This document shows positions 46,741 through 55,612 of a stretch of 64,000 nucleotides of DNA, one piece after another (position 1 is the stretch's first letter; each line of letters opens with the position of its first letter). Origin of the DNA: Paracoccaceae bacterium (GTDB lineage: Bacteria > Pseudomonadota > Alphaproteobacteria > Rhodobacterales > Rhodobacteraceae); assembly GCA_002402045.2 (NCBI GenBank), contig NVUX02000060.1, positions 37,033 through 101,032 on the forward strand, given 5' to 3'. Below the pieces are notes generated by a model that saw only the letters and a program-made list of their open reading frames with translations, did no database searches and was not told where the DNA came from. The position numbers and the translations under genes are program-made.

Positions 46741-46773
46741 AAAAAAACGGCACCCAGTCGCGCTGGATGCCGT
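46741..46773 (-). terminator. Rho-independent terminator of acpP
   Basis: Minus strand: ACGGCATCCAG pairs with CTGGGTGCCGT, loop CGCGA, followed by seven T. It begins 23 bases after the acpP stop; strong and consistent with high acpP expression. Confidence 0.9.
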
Positions 46774-46796
46774 TCTATCATAATTTTGCCGAAAAA

Positions 46797-47030
46797 TCAG
46801 GTGTTTTCGGTTACATACTTCACTGCGTCGCCAAAAGACTGGATGTTCTCAGCCGCGTCGTCAGGGATCTCGATGCCAAACTCTTCTTCAAAAGCCATAA
46901 CCAGCTCAACAGTGTCGAGGCTGTCAGCGCCAAGGTCATCAATGAAGGACGCGCCCTCAATAACCTTGTCTTCTTCCACGCTCAGGTGCTCGACAACGAT
47001 TTTTTTCAGGCGATCTGAAATGTCGCTCAT
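46797..47030 (-). CDS. acpP: Acyl carrier protein
   Basis: 77 residues from the ATG at 47030 (AAGGATG RBS). Acidic helical ACP with phosphopantetheine Ser37 in [19 protein letters not shown]. It carries growing fatty acids. It has its own strong terminator, and a 177-base upstream gap (47031-47207) that should hold its promoter. Confidence 0.97.
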   Translation of the reverse strand: MSDISDRLKKIVVEHLSVEEDKVIEGASFIDDLGADSLDTVELVMAFEEEFGIEIPDDAAENIQSFGDAVKYVTENT

Positions 47031-47207
47031 AATTTCATCCTTTTGCAAATGAGCGGCAAGCCGCTCGGTTATGTGGTGTCATCAGCTAAGCGCCAATTCT
47101 ACCGTTAGAAAAACAAAATTCGCCCGCAGGGCAGCGCCCCCGGTAAATCCTTTCGGGGGCTATATCATACTCTGACAAGTTGGCAAGTATTTTGTGGATT
47201 TCAAGCG

Positions 47208-48335
47208 CTAGCAATCGAAATATCCGCTCTCTTGGCAAGTAACCGCCATAACCTCGGCGCGCGCAATTTCTTCAGGTGTTAAAAGTGGCCTTAACTTCAT
47301 CCGCTGCATCCAGCCCACTGGGCCCGCAACCATCTGATACCACATATAAGCCCGCACCAGATCCTGCTCCGTGTTTTGCGGATACTCATATAGCCCCGCC
47401 AGCCCCGAAAACGCATCGGCCTCCCCCTGTCGCGCCGCCGCCAAATACCAGCGCTCAGCCTTTATGTCATCACGCAAATCACTTTCACGGTTGCTGAATA
47501 TCTCACCAACTTTTAGCTGAGCCTCCAAAATGCCCTGCTCTGCCGATTGTTCATACCAATACGCCGCGCGCAGCAGATCAACCTCAGTGCCTTCCCCTCT
47601 CTCATAAGATTCGCCAGTATAAAATTGCGCTGTATCTTCTCCACTTTCCGCAGACAGCTCGAGCCAATAAAGCGCCTCTTCAAGGTTCCTGGCTACACCT
47701 CGACCATGCCTATATGCCAATCCCAGATTGTTTTGCGCAACAGATTCACCCATTTTTGCTGACTCCAGATACAACGTAAAAGCGCGGTGAGCATCTACTT
47801 CGACACCAAGTCCATGCTCATAGCTGTAACCAAGATTGGTTATCGAGCGCTTCCATCCCATTTCAGCCCCGCGCCTATCCAGCGCCAATGCTGTTTCATA
47901 ATCCCTAGGCACGCCATCACCCGTCCGATAAATATAGGCAAGGTTGGATATTGCCCCAACATTATTAGCGTCCGCCGCAGTTTGATACCATCTGATCGCC
48001 TCGGCTTTGTTCTCTTCTACACCGCGCCCGGTATCATAAAAGTAGCCAACCCTGAATTGCCCATAAACATTTCCGGATTCAGCAGATTCTAAATATAGTT
48101 GAAACGATTTCCCAATATTGGCCTCAATGCCACGGCCATGCTCGTAATTATATGCCAACCTATTCATGGCTTCAGAATTTCCAGAATCGCTCAATTCCTG
48201 CCAAATCTGGTTAGCGGCAGTATAGTTCCCATCATCTGTTAGCTTGCGGGCATCGCTATACGTCTGCCCAAAACAGGTTGTGGCCAGCATAAAGCTGGCC
48301 ACAAAAGCAAGTAAATAAAAACGAAAAACCCTCAA
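47208..48335 (-). CDS. Sel1-repeat (SLR) secreted protein
   Basis: 375 residues: signal peptide (FYLLAFVASFMLATTCFG) then about eight Sel1-like helical repeats of about 36 residues (examples AMNRLAYNYEHGRGIEANIG and AQNNLGLAYRHGRGVARNLE), and a C-terminal Cys pair (VTCQESGYFDC). Sel1 repeats mediate protein contacts in the envelope. It is inserted between fabG and acpP and overlaps the end of fabG by four bases (ATGA), so it is coupled to it. Confidence 0.92.
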   Translation of the reverse strand: MRVFRFYLLAFVASFMLATTCFGQTYSDARKLTDDGNYTAANQIWQELSDSGNSEAMNRLAYNYEHGRGIEANIGKSFQLYLESAESGNVYGQFRVGYFYDTGRGVEENKAEAIRWYQTAADANNVGAISNLAYIYRTGDGVPRDYETALALDRRGAEMGWKRSITNLGYSYEHGLGVEVDAHRAFTLYLESAKMGESVAQNNLGLAYRHGRGVARNLEEALYWLELSAESGEDTAQFYTGESYERGEGTEVDLLRAAYWYEQSAEQGILEAQLKVGEIFSNRESDLRDDIKAERWYLAAARQGEADAFSGLAGLYEYPQNTEQDLVRAYMWYQMVAGPVGWMQRMKLRPLLTPEEIARAEVMAVTCQESGYFDC

Positions 48336-49069
48336 AACATCGCCATGCCGCCATTTACGTGCAGCGTCTGCCCCGTTACATACCCAGCTTCGTCACTGGC
48401 TAAATACAGCGCGGCGGCAGCAATCTCGTCCGCGGTCCCCATCCGGCCCATGGGCACGCCCGTAAGCAGCGCCGTTTTCTGTTCATCCGTCAGCACATCG
48501 GTCATCGCGGTGGTAATAAACCCCGGCGCAATCGCATTCACAGTTATCCCGCGTGATGCCACTTCCTGTGCCACAGATTTACCCATGCCAATCACGCCAG
48601 CCTTAGACGCCGCATAATTCGCCTGCCCGGGGTTGCCCGTCACGCCAACAATCGACGAAATATTAATAATCCGGCCACTTCGCGCCTTCATCATCGGCCG
48701 CATCACCGCCCGCATCAGCATCATGGTCGAGGTCAGGTTAATATCCAAAACCGTGTCCCATTCCTCGTCTTTCATCCGCATAAACAGGTTGTCCTTGGTT
48801 ACACCGGCATTATTCACCAAAATATCCAAGCTGCCCATCGCCTCAATCGCCGCCTTGGGCAAAGCCTTCACCGCGTCACGGTCTGAAAGGTTACACGGCA
48901 CCACATGCGCCCGCGCCCCCAGCGTAGCCGCCAGCGCCTCCAGCGGGCCTACCCGCGTGCCAGAAAGCGCCACCGTGGCCCCCGCCCCGTGCAAAGCCGT
49001 CGCAATCGCCCCGCCAATACCACCCGAAGCCCCCGTTACCAGCGCCGTTTTTCCTGTCAAATCAAACAT
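48332..49069 (-). CDS. fabG: 3-oxoacyl-ACP reductase
   Basis: 245 residues from the ATG at 49069 (AAGGAATT RBS). Short-chain dehydrogenase with NADP loop TGASGGIGGAIA, NNAGVTKDN, and catalytic Ser139, Tyr152 and Lys156 (NISSIVGVTGNPGQANYAAS). It reduces beta-ketoacyl-ACP. Part of the fabD-fabG-acpP-fabF locus. Confidence 0.97.
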   Translation of the reverse strand: MFDLTGKTALVTGASGGIGGAIATALHGAGATVALSGTRVGPLEALAATLGARAHVVPCNLSDRDAVKALPKAAIEAMGSLDILVNNAGVTKDNLFMRMKDEEWDTVLDINLTSTMMLMRAVMRPMMKARSGRIINISSIVGVTGNPGQANYAASKAGVIGMGKSVAQEVASRGITVNAIAPGFITTAMTDVLTDEQKTALLTGVPMGRMGTADEIAAAALYLASDEAGYVTGQTLHVNGGMAMF

Positions 49070-49227
49070 ATCAATTCCTTGTTGTAGAGCGGGCTTCACC
49101 CACCATTTCTCCGCCACCATACCGGATATTTCCCAGCTTTCCAGCCAATATCCGCCCACAGCCACGCCAAACCACCTCCAGATGCCCTTTGTTGCCATCG
49201 CAACTACATAGGCCAGTTGCGTTCGTA

Positions 49228-50232
49228 TCAGTTTTCAAGAAGCCTGAACGATTCTATCGTCTGCCCAAAACGCGTCGCCCTGCCGGATATAACAACTGTG
49301 TCTCCCCGCGTGAGTTCTTCTAAAAAGCCACGCGAAAGATTACAAATCTCTAGGTCACCTGTCGCAATCCGAAGGTCTACCGAGCCATGGCAACCTTTCC
49401 TGCGTTTATCCGGTGAGCTTTTTACAACGATAGCATTTTGGGTGGTCTCTTCCCCCCAGAAATATGCAGCACCCGTTGGGATCGCCCCAAGTAAAATCGC
49501 TCGACATCCAAATATGGATAGCGCGAGCATTACAGCTCCCCAAAAGGCCAATCCAGGCAGTGACCCACGGCGCGCGCTATCTGGTAAAGCCTGTAAAACG
49601 GGGCGGCCGATTACGACTGACATGAGGCCGCCACCAAAGATCCCGATCCATCCGGCCAGCGCCGCCCACAAGGGGCTCGGGATCGTTTGCTTGCCAAGGA
49701 TACCCCATGCAAGACCAATAACAAGAAGAGCCAATGTGGTCACGACTAAACCGCGCTTGAGCTTGGGTCCTTTGCGCAATTTCTCACCAGCAAGCCGACT
49801 GAGTTCTTGCATGCCTATTTTTTCAGGGCGCGTAAAAGAAAGGTTTCGAAACGCAAGACCCGGAAAAACAAAAGCCACAAAAAACCCCGTAACTATCGGA
49901 GAAACCACCCAGCCATTAACCGCGCCAGAGAGCATGGCAACGAATAGGCAAACACACATCATTAGGCCGCACAGAAACTTAACCGGGGCGGGTGTTATAC
50001 GTTCTGCCAGCCTTCGCAGCGCAGGAGTAAAACGGTGCGGAAACAATAACCCTAAACCGAAGATCAGCGCCGTCAGTATAAACCCAAACCGCACGAGGTC
50101 GTTTACAAGGATTCGGGGAAACCAAAGCGCGAGGGGAACCGCCAAAATAGCGCTGTAGAGGGCGAAAGCCCCAAATAAAAATGATGATATCTGGGTAAAA
50201 CGTTTTGCAGTCATATTAATAATGCCCTTCAT
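49228..50232 (-). CDS. Hypothetical multi-pass membrane protein
   Basis: 334 residues, about eight hydrophobic segments, starting MKGIINMTAKRFTQISSFLF with AGAGGGAAAT as RBS for the ATG at 50232. The C-terminal 80 residues are soluble and beta-rich (LEELTRGDTVVISGRATRFG) and could be an OB- or SH3-like module. No family recognised. It lies between fabG and the YdeI-like gene and interrupts the fatty-acid locus. Confidence 0.6.
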   Translation of the reverse strand: MKGIINMTAKRFTQISSFLFGAFALYSAILAVPLALWFPRILVNDLVRFGFILTALIFGLGLLFPHRFTPALRRLAERITPAPVKFLCGLMMCVCLFVAMLSGAVNGWVVSPIVTGFFVAFVFPGLAFRNLSFTRPEKIGMQELSRLAGEKLRKGPKLKRGLVVTTLALLVIGLAWGILGKQTIPSPLWAALAGWIGIFGGGLMSVVIGRPVLQALPDSARRGSLPGLAFWGAVMLALSIFGCRAILLGAIPTGAAYFWGEETTQNAIVVKSSPDKRRKGCHGSVDLRIATGDLEICNLSRGFLEELTRGDTVVISGRATRFGQTIESFRLLEN

Positions 50233-50262
50233 ATTTCCCTCTGAGCCTGACTTTAGTCAAAA

Positions 50263-50832
50263 TCACGATTTCTTCCGCAAAGATGGTATTTTCAGCCCTG
50301 CTTCCGATGACTCAATCAATATGCCAAGCCGTCTCAACCGTGTTTCTTCTCTCTTGGCACTCATAACCCACCAAATAGAATCTCGTTTGTAAGATGGTGC
50401 CAAATTAGTAAGGAATAACCACGCAGGCTGGTTGGCCCTAATTTGCGCCTCAAACGCACCAGAAAGCGGCACATTTCGATCTTCAGAGGAGTAGCCCTTC
50501 ACATCGGACCGATTGTTAAAAACGTGCATTCCCGCTGGTTTCATCTTTCCAAGCGGTATGAGCGCTTCCACCTTCTTTACGTTCACAGCACTCCATACGC
50601 TCCTAATTTTTCGCGGCGTAAAACGGATCTTATAGCTCTGGTCATCAATAGTTTTCCGAATACCATCAATCCATCCAAAGCAAAGAGCAGCATCAACGGA
50701 TGCAGACCACGTAAGGCTTGCGCGCCCTGTGCTTTTTCTAAGATAACCCACCCAAAGTTCACTGGCGTCCGTATGTCCTTCCAACCAATCGCCAAACGCG
50801 TCTTGGTTTTCAAAAAATATCACATCAGCCAT
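50263..50832 (-). CDS. YdeI/OmpD-associated family protein
   Basis: 189 residues of the YdeI family (ENQDAFGDWLEGHTDASELW, ASVDAALCFGWIDGIRKTID, IRFTPRKIRSVWSAVNVKKV). Members are loosely called bacteriocin-protection or OmpD-associated; the biochemical role is unclear. The conserved C-F-G-W-I-D-G motif is intact. It precedes the membrane protein by 30 bases on the same strand. Confidence 0.85.
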   Translation of the reverse strand: MADVIFFENQDAFGDWLEGHTDASELWVGYLRKSTGRASLTWSASVDAALCFGWIDGIRKTIDDQSYKIRFTPRKIRSVWSAVNVKKVEALIPLGKMKPAGMHVFNNRSDVKGYSSEDRNVPLSGAFEAQIRANQPAWLFLTNLAPSYKRDSIWWVMSAKREETRLRRLGILIESSEAGLKIPSLRKKS

Positions 50833-50866
50833 TCTCTAGTCTCCATACATGACCAACGGTAAGGCC

Positions 50867-51346
50867 CTAGTTCCCCGGACACGCCGCAATAACCTGCTCA
50901 ATGGCAGCTCTTGAGCCATCAAGCGAAATAAACCCGTCCACGCCCAGCGTTGGCATCGAAACACCCACTTCGGCATTGGCTTGAAAGGCCTCAATAAACG
51001 GATGACGGCCATCCCAAACATGCCGCAACAATGCAAACACACCCGTGGCGTCATAATACGTCGCCACGTCAGAATATACCTGCTCGGGAAACGTATATGA
51101 AATAGCCGCATACCCATCCGGAAAACCCGATTCCGCCGGCTCTTGTGCTGGGGTAAAGCCGATCAAAAATGCCGAGTCATAACAAAGCATCACAAAGGTT
51201 CCAAAACCTTCGCACCGAGTAGAGGCCTCAGGCGTTTCGCCATTATAACCGCCATCAGAAGTGAATTGCCACGGCGTGCACTCCTGCGCCGCCCCCACGC
51301 TTGGCCCAAATGTCAGAGCCACTAAAACCCCTGTAGCAAATCGCAT
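50867..51346 (-). CDS. Hypothetical secreted protein next to fabD
   Basis: 159 residues from the ATG at 51346 (AGGAGACG RBS); the longer frame would overlap fabD. Signal peptide FATGVLVALTFGPSVGAAQ, cut before ECTPW. Mature part has Cys residues in ECTPWQF, STRCEGFGTFVMLCYDS and IAACPGN, suggesting two disulfides. Family not recognised. Confidence 0.65.
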   Translation of the reverse strand: MRFATGVLVALTFGPSVGAAQECTPWQFTSDGGYNGETPEASTRCEGFGTFVMLCYDSAFLIGFTPAQEPAESGFPDGYAAISYTFPEQVYSDVATYYDATGVFALLRHVWDGRHPFIEAFQANAEVGVSMPTLGVDGFISLDGSRAAIEQVIAACPGN

Positions 51347-51365
51347 TTTTCGTCTCCTGAAATTA

Positions 51366-52298
51366 CTATTTGGCCAGATACTTCGCAATATCTTCCGGCA
51401 CAGCCACATTGCCCACCGCAATGCTCCGGTCTATCCGCCGCACCATCCCACACAGCGCTTTGCCCGCGCCAATTTCCAGCACCTCGGTCACGCCGTTCGC
51501 CGCCATAAACAAAACCGACTCCCGCCAGCGCACAGAGCCCGTCACCTGATCCACTAGCAAATTTCGGATCACCAGCGGCGTGTGCACATCCGCCGCGCTC
51601 ACATTGGCCACCAGTGGCACCTTAGGGGCCACAATATCCACATGGCTCAGCGCCTCGGCCATCGCTTCCGCCGCTGGCTGCATCAAGCTACAATGAAACG
51701 GCGCGCTCACCGGCAGCATCACCGCCCGCTTGGCACCGGCCTCTTTGGCCAGCACCGAAGCCCGCTCAACCGCCACCTTATGACCAGAAATAACAACCTG
51801 CCCCGGATCATTGTCATTGGCCGCTATGCAAACCTCGCCCTGCGCGGCCGCCTCGGCCACCGCTTGCACGGCCTCAAATCCAAGCCCAAGAATGGCGGCC
51901 ATTGCCCCCACGCCCACAGGCGTGGCTGCCTGCATTGCCTCGCCGCGAATGCGTAAAAGCCGCGCCGTATCCGCCAGCGTTATAGCCCCCGCAGCGCAAA
52001 GCGCCGAGTATTCCCCCAAAGAGTGCCCCGCCACATAAGCCGCATCCTCAACCGCCAAACCTTCAGCATTCAAAGCTGCCATCGCCGCCATAGATGTCGC
52101 CATCAAGGCAGGCTGGGCATTGGCCGTCAGGGTTAATTCCGCAATATCCCCCTCCCAAATCAAGCTTGAGAGCTTCTCGCCCAACGCCTCGTCCACCTCA
52201 TCAAACACAGCCTGCGCCGCTGGATAAGCCTCAGCCAAAGCTTTGCCCATGCCAATAGATTGCGCACCCTGCCCCGGAAAAATAAATGCTTTTGTCAT
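51366..52298 (-). CDS. fabD: Malonyl-CoA:ACP transacylase
   Basis: 310 residues from the ATG at 52298 (GAGGGCAGA RBS). Acyltransferase fold with FPGQGAQSIGMGK at residues 7-19, nucleophile Ser93 in GHSLGEYSAL and a downstream His in PVSAPFHCSLM. It loads malonyl onto ACP. In this chromosome it is separated from fabG by three unrelated genes. Confidence 0.97.
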   Translation of the reverse strand: MTKAFIFPGQGAQSIGMGKALAEAYPAAQAVFDEVDEALGEKLSSLIWEGDIAELTLTANAQPALMATSMAAMAALNAEGLAVEDAAYVAGHSLGEYSALCAAGAITLADTARLLRIRGEAMQAATPVGVGAMAAILGLGFEAVQAVAEAAAQGEVCIAANDNDPGQVVISGHKVAVERASVLAKEAGAKRAVMLPVSAPFHCSLMQPAAEAMAEALSHVDIVAPKVPLVANVSAADVHTPLVIRNLLVDQVTGSVRWRESVLFMAANGVTEVLEIGAGKALCGMVRRIDRSIAVGNVAVPEDIAKYLAK

Positions 52299-52498
52299 TC
52301 TGCCCTCACTCTTGTTTATAGCGATTTCGAATACCCAAAATTTCAACCAAACCACCATAGCGCTTAAACACGTCGAAAAATAGTGCCTAGGGCTTCCAGT
52401 AAATTCGAATGCGCCTCGCCAAACTATAGCCACCCAAAAACACTTTTTATAGCCCAGAATTTGGCTTCAGATGAAAAACTCCAGCCGCCCGAAGTCCA

Positions 52499-52540
52499 CC
52501 GAGCGCAGCGAGGCGAGGGCCCGTAGGGCAACGGGCGACT
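52499..52540 (-). repeat. Dispersed hairpin-box repeat, copy R5
   Basis: Minus strand: GCCCGT/ACGGGC hairpin (52519-52524 with 52531-52536) then CCTCGCTGCGCTCGG (52499-52513). It faces R6 in the opposite direction. Confidence 0.7.
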
Positions 52541-52634
52541 TGCCGCCCCGCGCCAACGAGGTGGGCTGAACCAAGGAAGGCGAAGCCAACGACTTCAGCT
52601 CGCCGAGGCGGCGCGACACTGGCACAGTCCGGCA

Positions 52635-52745
52635 GCTCCGCGTTTGCTTTTTCTCCAAGGGGGCCAAGCCCCCCGTCGAAAAAGCACGTTTTTTGCAAGC
52701 AAAAAACCGGCCTGCGGCGGCCATGGCCTCGCTGCGCTCGGCGGC
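52635..52745 (+). repeat. Dispersed hairpin-box repeat, copy R6 (long form)
   Basis: Hairpin 1 is TGCTTTTTC (52645-52653) with GAAAAAGCA (52678-52686) enclosing G5/C5. Hairpin 2 is GTTTTTTGC (52688-52696) with GCAAAAAAC (52699-52707). The box GGCCATGGCCTCGCTGCGCT continuing CGG is at 52719-52741. It aligns with R2 over about 110 bases. Confidence 0.8.
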
Positions 52746-53081
52746 ACATATCTGCTACCCATAATAACACGCCAACAGCCCGCATATTCGTATCATCTCA
52801 TAAGCACCCCATAAAACAAACACCCTTTTCACATCCAAAATGGCGAGCCCCGCCTCCACGCCCTTGATCTTCCTCAGCCCAGTAATTTTTCGATATCTTT
52901 CCCGCCAAAAACCATGCCCAAACGCCGCTGCGCACGGCAGCCTGAAACCACTAATATGTTTACCATATCTCGCCAGAGCCGCCCATGCCAATTCCCTACA
53001 CCGCTAAATCATACGTCCGCAGTCCTTTACTGCCATTTGGTTTTATAGTTTAGTCCAGGCGTGTCTCATGGAGCGTTTCTA

Positions 53082-53561
53082 GTGAATATTTCCGAACAAT
53101 TCCTGCCGGGTTCGCTTGGAGCGATCATAACCCTCCACGGCAATCATTATGCCTCCAATTGGGGCTTTGGAACCTTCTTTGAGGCCAAGGTTGCGCAAGA
53201 ACTCGCTGGTTTTGCTTCACGACAAGCTGGAAATGACTTGGTGTTAATTGCCCATGATCACAAAGGTGTAGCCGCATCCTTAATCCTTGACTTAAATGAT
53301 CCCGCATCAGGTGAGCGAGGCGCGCATTTGCGGTGGTTTATCAGTGCCGACCGGTGCCGCGGAACCGGTTTGGGACGGCAGCTCCTGCAACGCGCCGTTT
53401 TTCATGCCGAGGCTCATACCGAGGGCCGTATGTGGCTGACAACCTTTGCAGGCCTAAAGCCTGCGCGCCACCTTTACGAAAGCTTCGGTTTTTCGCTCGT
53501 TAACGAAGCAAAAGGCGAGGCTTGGGGAACGGCTGTCAGCGAGCAGGAATTCCGTCGCTAA
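53082..53561 (+). CDS. GNAT family N-acetyltransferase
   Basis: 159 residues from a GTG at 53082 (GGAG eight bases upstream); an in-frame GTG at 53061 would add seven. GNAT fold with acetyl-CoA loop DRCRGTGLGRQLLQRAV and the C-terminal KPARHLYESFGFSLVNE. The start LPGSLGAIITLHGNHYASNW recalls the acetyltransferase half of MarR-GNAT fusions, here on its own. Substrate unknown. Confidence 0.85.
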   Translation: MNISEQFLPGSLGAIITLHGNHYASNWGFGTFFEAKVAQELAGFASRQAGNDLVLIAHDHKGVAASLILDLNDPASGERGAHLRWFISADRCRGTGLGRQLLQRAVFHAEAHTEGRMWLTTFAGLKPARHLYESFGFSLVNEAKGEAWGTAVSEQEFRR

Positions 53562-53839
53562 GGCCGCCTTCCAAGACCCGACGCAATCAAACAAGCCGTC
53601 CTATTCGGATTATTGACGCCCAATCGCGCAAGCTATTCAGCGCAGCACAAATCAGCCATTACATCAGGCCCCAAGTCCTCACCCTACCCTGTGGCAACAC
53701 GACACTTAACTTTACGGAAAAATTAATATACAGTTATTCGAATACTTTGTTATGTACTTGTTTTACAGTCATAACCACGAATATTTAGCGCACGCGTATA
53801 AGGCTCACTTAGATCGTTCGCCACATTAAGGAGTGTCGA

Positions 53840-54286
53840 ATGTATCGACGTGTCAATTCTGGCCGCTTTATTGGCCTGACAACATTTCTGATCGTTGTCG
53901 TAATGGCCGTTTTCACTTGGGTTATGTGGGGCATGGCAAAGCAGGTTTTTGTGCTTTCCGATGTGATGCTTGAGATGAACAACAGCATTAAATCCATGAA
54001 CAACGCCGTGGTTGGCATGGCTGATAGCGTAACAGCCATGAACACAAATATTTCCAGTATGGTCACCGATATTCATGCCATGAGTGGTAGCGTAGCGTCG
54101 CTTGATACCTCTGTTGCCAGCATGTCAGGCGATATGACCGTGATGGCGGAAGCGATGCCGGAAATGAACGCCACCATGCTGAATATGTCGCAAGCCGTTG
54201 GTAAAATGTCATATGATCTTGGGCTGGCTGCATATGCATTTAGCCAGCCAATGTCATATATGTGGGGGAATGTAATGCCCTTCTAG
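53840..54286 (+). CDS. Membrane-anchored methionine-heptad coiled-coil protein
   Basis: 148 residues: short basic N-terminus, one membrane helix (IGLTTFLIVVVMAVFTWVMW, about residues 11-31), then about 100 residues of coiled coil in which Met recurs every three or four positions (MNNSIKSMNNAVVGMADSV; MSGDMTVMAEAMPEMNATM), ending in an aromatic tail (PMSYMWGNVMPF). Hydrophobic a/d positions filled with Met are unusual. It is probably periplasmic. RBS AAGGAG. First gene of the RND-associated cluster; I infer an envelope scaffold or partner of the pump. Confidence 0.7.
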   Translation: MYRRVNSGRFIGLTTFLIVVVMAVFTWVMWGMAKQVFVLSDVMLEMNNSIKSMNNAVVGMADSVTAMNTNISSMVTDIHAMSGSVASLDTSVASMSGDMTVMAEAMPEMNATMLNMSQAVGKMSYDLGLAAYAFSQPMSYMWGNVMPF

Positions 54287-54448
54287 CGCATGTGGGGCAA
54301 ATTGCCATGTATTCACATTCATATTTATCTATATGGTAGGCACAATCAAGTGAATCAGGGCGGCCATAAAGAATAGATTTGTAAATACAGTTGGCTATAG
54401 TAGATTTAAAGACGCCAAAGCGGCGCAAGGCTATGTAAGGGGAGAAGG

Positions 54449-55591
54449 ATGCGGGTAAATGTAATGCTTTCGGGGCTGGTCGGTGCGGCTTTGGCTGTGG
54501 CGTCAGGCATGAGCGCGCAGGAAACCACTGCAAATCAATTCCAGACCGCCGTTGTGAGCACCGCCCAAATCGGCGGCTCTGCCACGATAGGCGGCACGGT
54601 TATCCCCTTTAAAGAAGTTACAATTTCAGCGCAAATTCCCGGGGCCATCACCTCAATGGCTGGCCTTGAGGGCACCCGCGTGGCGGAGGGCGAAATCCTC
54701 ATCACGGTGGATGATGCCGATATCGTCGCCCAGCGCAATGCCGCACTGGCGCGGGTGTATCAGGCGCAAGCTGGCCTGCAAAACGCCCAAATGCAATATA
54801 CACGAGAGCTGTACTCCCCCCGTAGCAACTCGGTTTCCAGCTTTCCGGGCATGGGCGTGCCCAGCATGTTTGACCAGTTCTTCACCCGCGGCTTTTCAGA
54901 TGCCATGGGCCAAAGCAATTCAGCCCTAGAGCGCCAAGCCGACCTTTATGCGCAAACCTCGGGCGTAGACCAAGCCCAGAGCGGCGTAATGCAGGCGCAA
55001 GCCATGCTAGAGGCGCTTGATGTGAAACTGCGAGACGCCACACATCTCGCCCCGTTTGACGGCGTTATCATCCAGCGCATGGTCGAGGTCGGCGATAGCG
55101 TCCAGCCCGGCATGCCAATGCTTAAATTCGCCTACACCGATTATCTGCGGGTAGAGGCCGATGTGCCTGTGCGCTTGGCTGCGGGCCTTACGGAAGGCGT
55201 TATTGTGCAAGCGCGGCTAGATATCGGCGGTGCCACAATTGAGGCCCGCGTGGCCCAAATATTTCCGGTCGCCGACCAAGCCCGCCACACGGTGAAAATC
55301 AAGTTTGACCTCCCCTACGGCACCCCCGGCGGCCCCGGAATGTATGTTGAGGTGACGGTGCCAGACACCTCCATCCCCGTGCAAGGCCAAGCCGCTGTAC
55401 CCACGGCGGCGCTGGTATGGCGCGGCTCTCTACCCTCGGTTTTTGTGCTGATAGACGGCAAGCCATCCCTGCGCCTCGTGCGCGTGGGCTACCCCATCGG
55501 GACAGATCGGGTGTCTGTCATTTCGGGCCTGAGCGGCGGTGAAACCGTCATTCTCAACCCTCCTGCCACGCTGGTTTCGGGTGGCAATTAA
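54449..55591 (+). CDS. RND efflux periplasmic adaptor (membrane fusion protein)
   Basis: 380 residues: signal peptide (VMLSGLVGAALAVASGMSAQ), a barrel-sandwich half (GGTVIPFKEVTISAQIPGAI, GTRVAEGEILITVDD), an alpha-hairpin (about 85-190; it carries an insertion rich in Phe/Gly/Ser, SSFPGMGVPSMFDQFFTRGF) and the second half APFDGVIIQRMVEVGDSVQPG, followed by beta-barrel domains. It couples the inner-membrane pump to an outer-membrane exit. RBS AGGGGAGAAGG. No outer-membrane factor gene is nearby. Confidence 0.92.
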   Translation: MRVNVMLSGLVGAALAVASGMSAQETTANQFQTAVVSTAQIGGSATIGGTVIPFKEVTISAQIPGAITSMAGLEGTRVAEGEILITVDDADIVAQRNAALARVYQAQAGLQNAQMQYTRELYSPRSNSVSSFPGMGVPSMFDQFFTRGFSDAMGQSNSALERQADLYAQTSGVDQAQSGVMQAQAMLEALDVKLRDATHLAPFDGVIIQRMVEVGDSVQPGMPMLKFAYTDYLRVEADVPVRLAAGLTEGVIVQARLDIGGATIEARVAQIFPVADQARHTVKIKFDLPYGTPGGPGMYVEVTVPDTSIPVQGQAAVPTAALVWRGSLPSVFVLIDGKPSLRLVRVGYPIGTDRVSVISGLSGGETVILNPPATLVSGGN

Positions 55592-55612
55592 CATATTAGG
55601 GAGGGTTTAACG

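Larger units (their letters stand above)
52434..53060. other. Intergenic region with two repeat copies
   Basis: Between fabD (minus) and the GNAT gene (plus). It holds repeat copies R5 and R6 (52.50-52.74 kb) in inverted orientation. A minus-strand open frame at 52755-52991 (78 codons) has no recognisable domain and no good RBS; I do not call it. The rest, 52992-53060, is presumably the GNAT promoter. Confidence 0.55.

Noticed and set aside
52755..52991. 78-codon minus-strand ORF between fabD and the GNAT gene
   Set aside because: No domain, no convincing RBS, and it borders the repeat copy R6.
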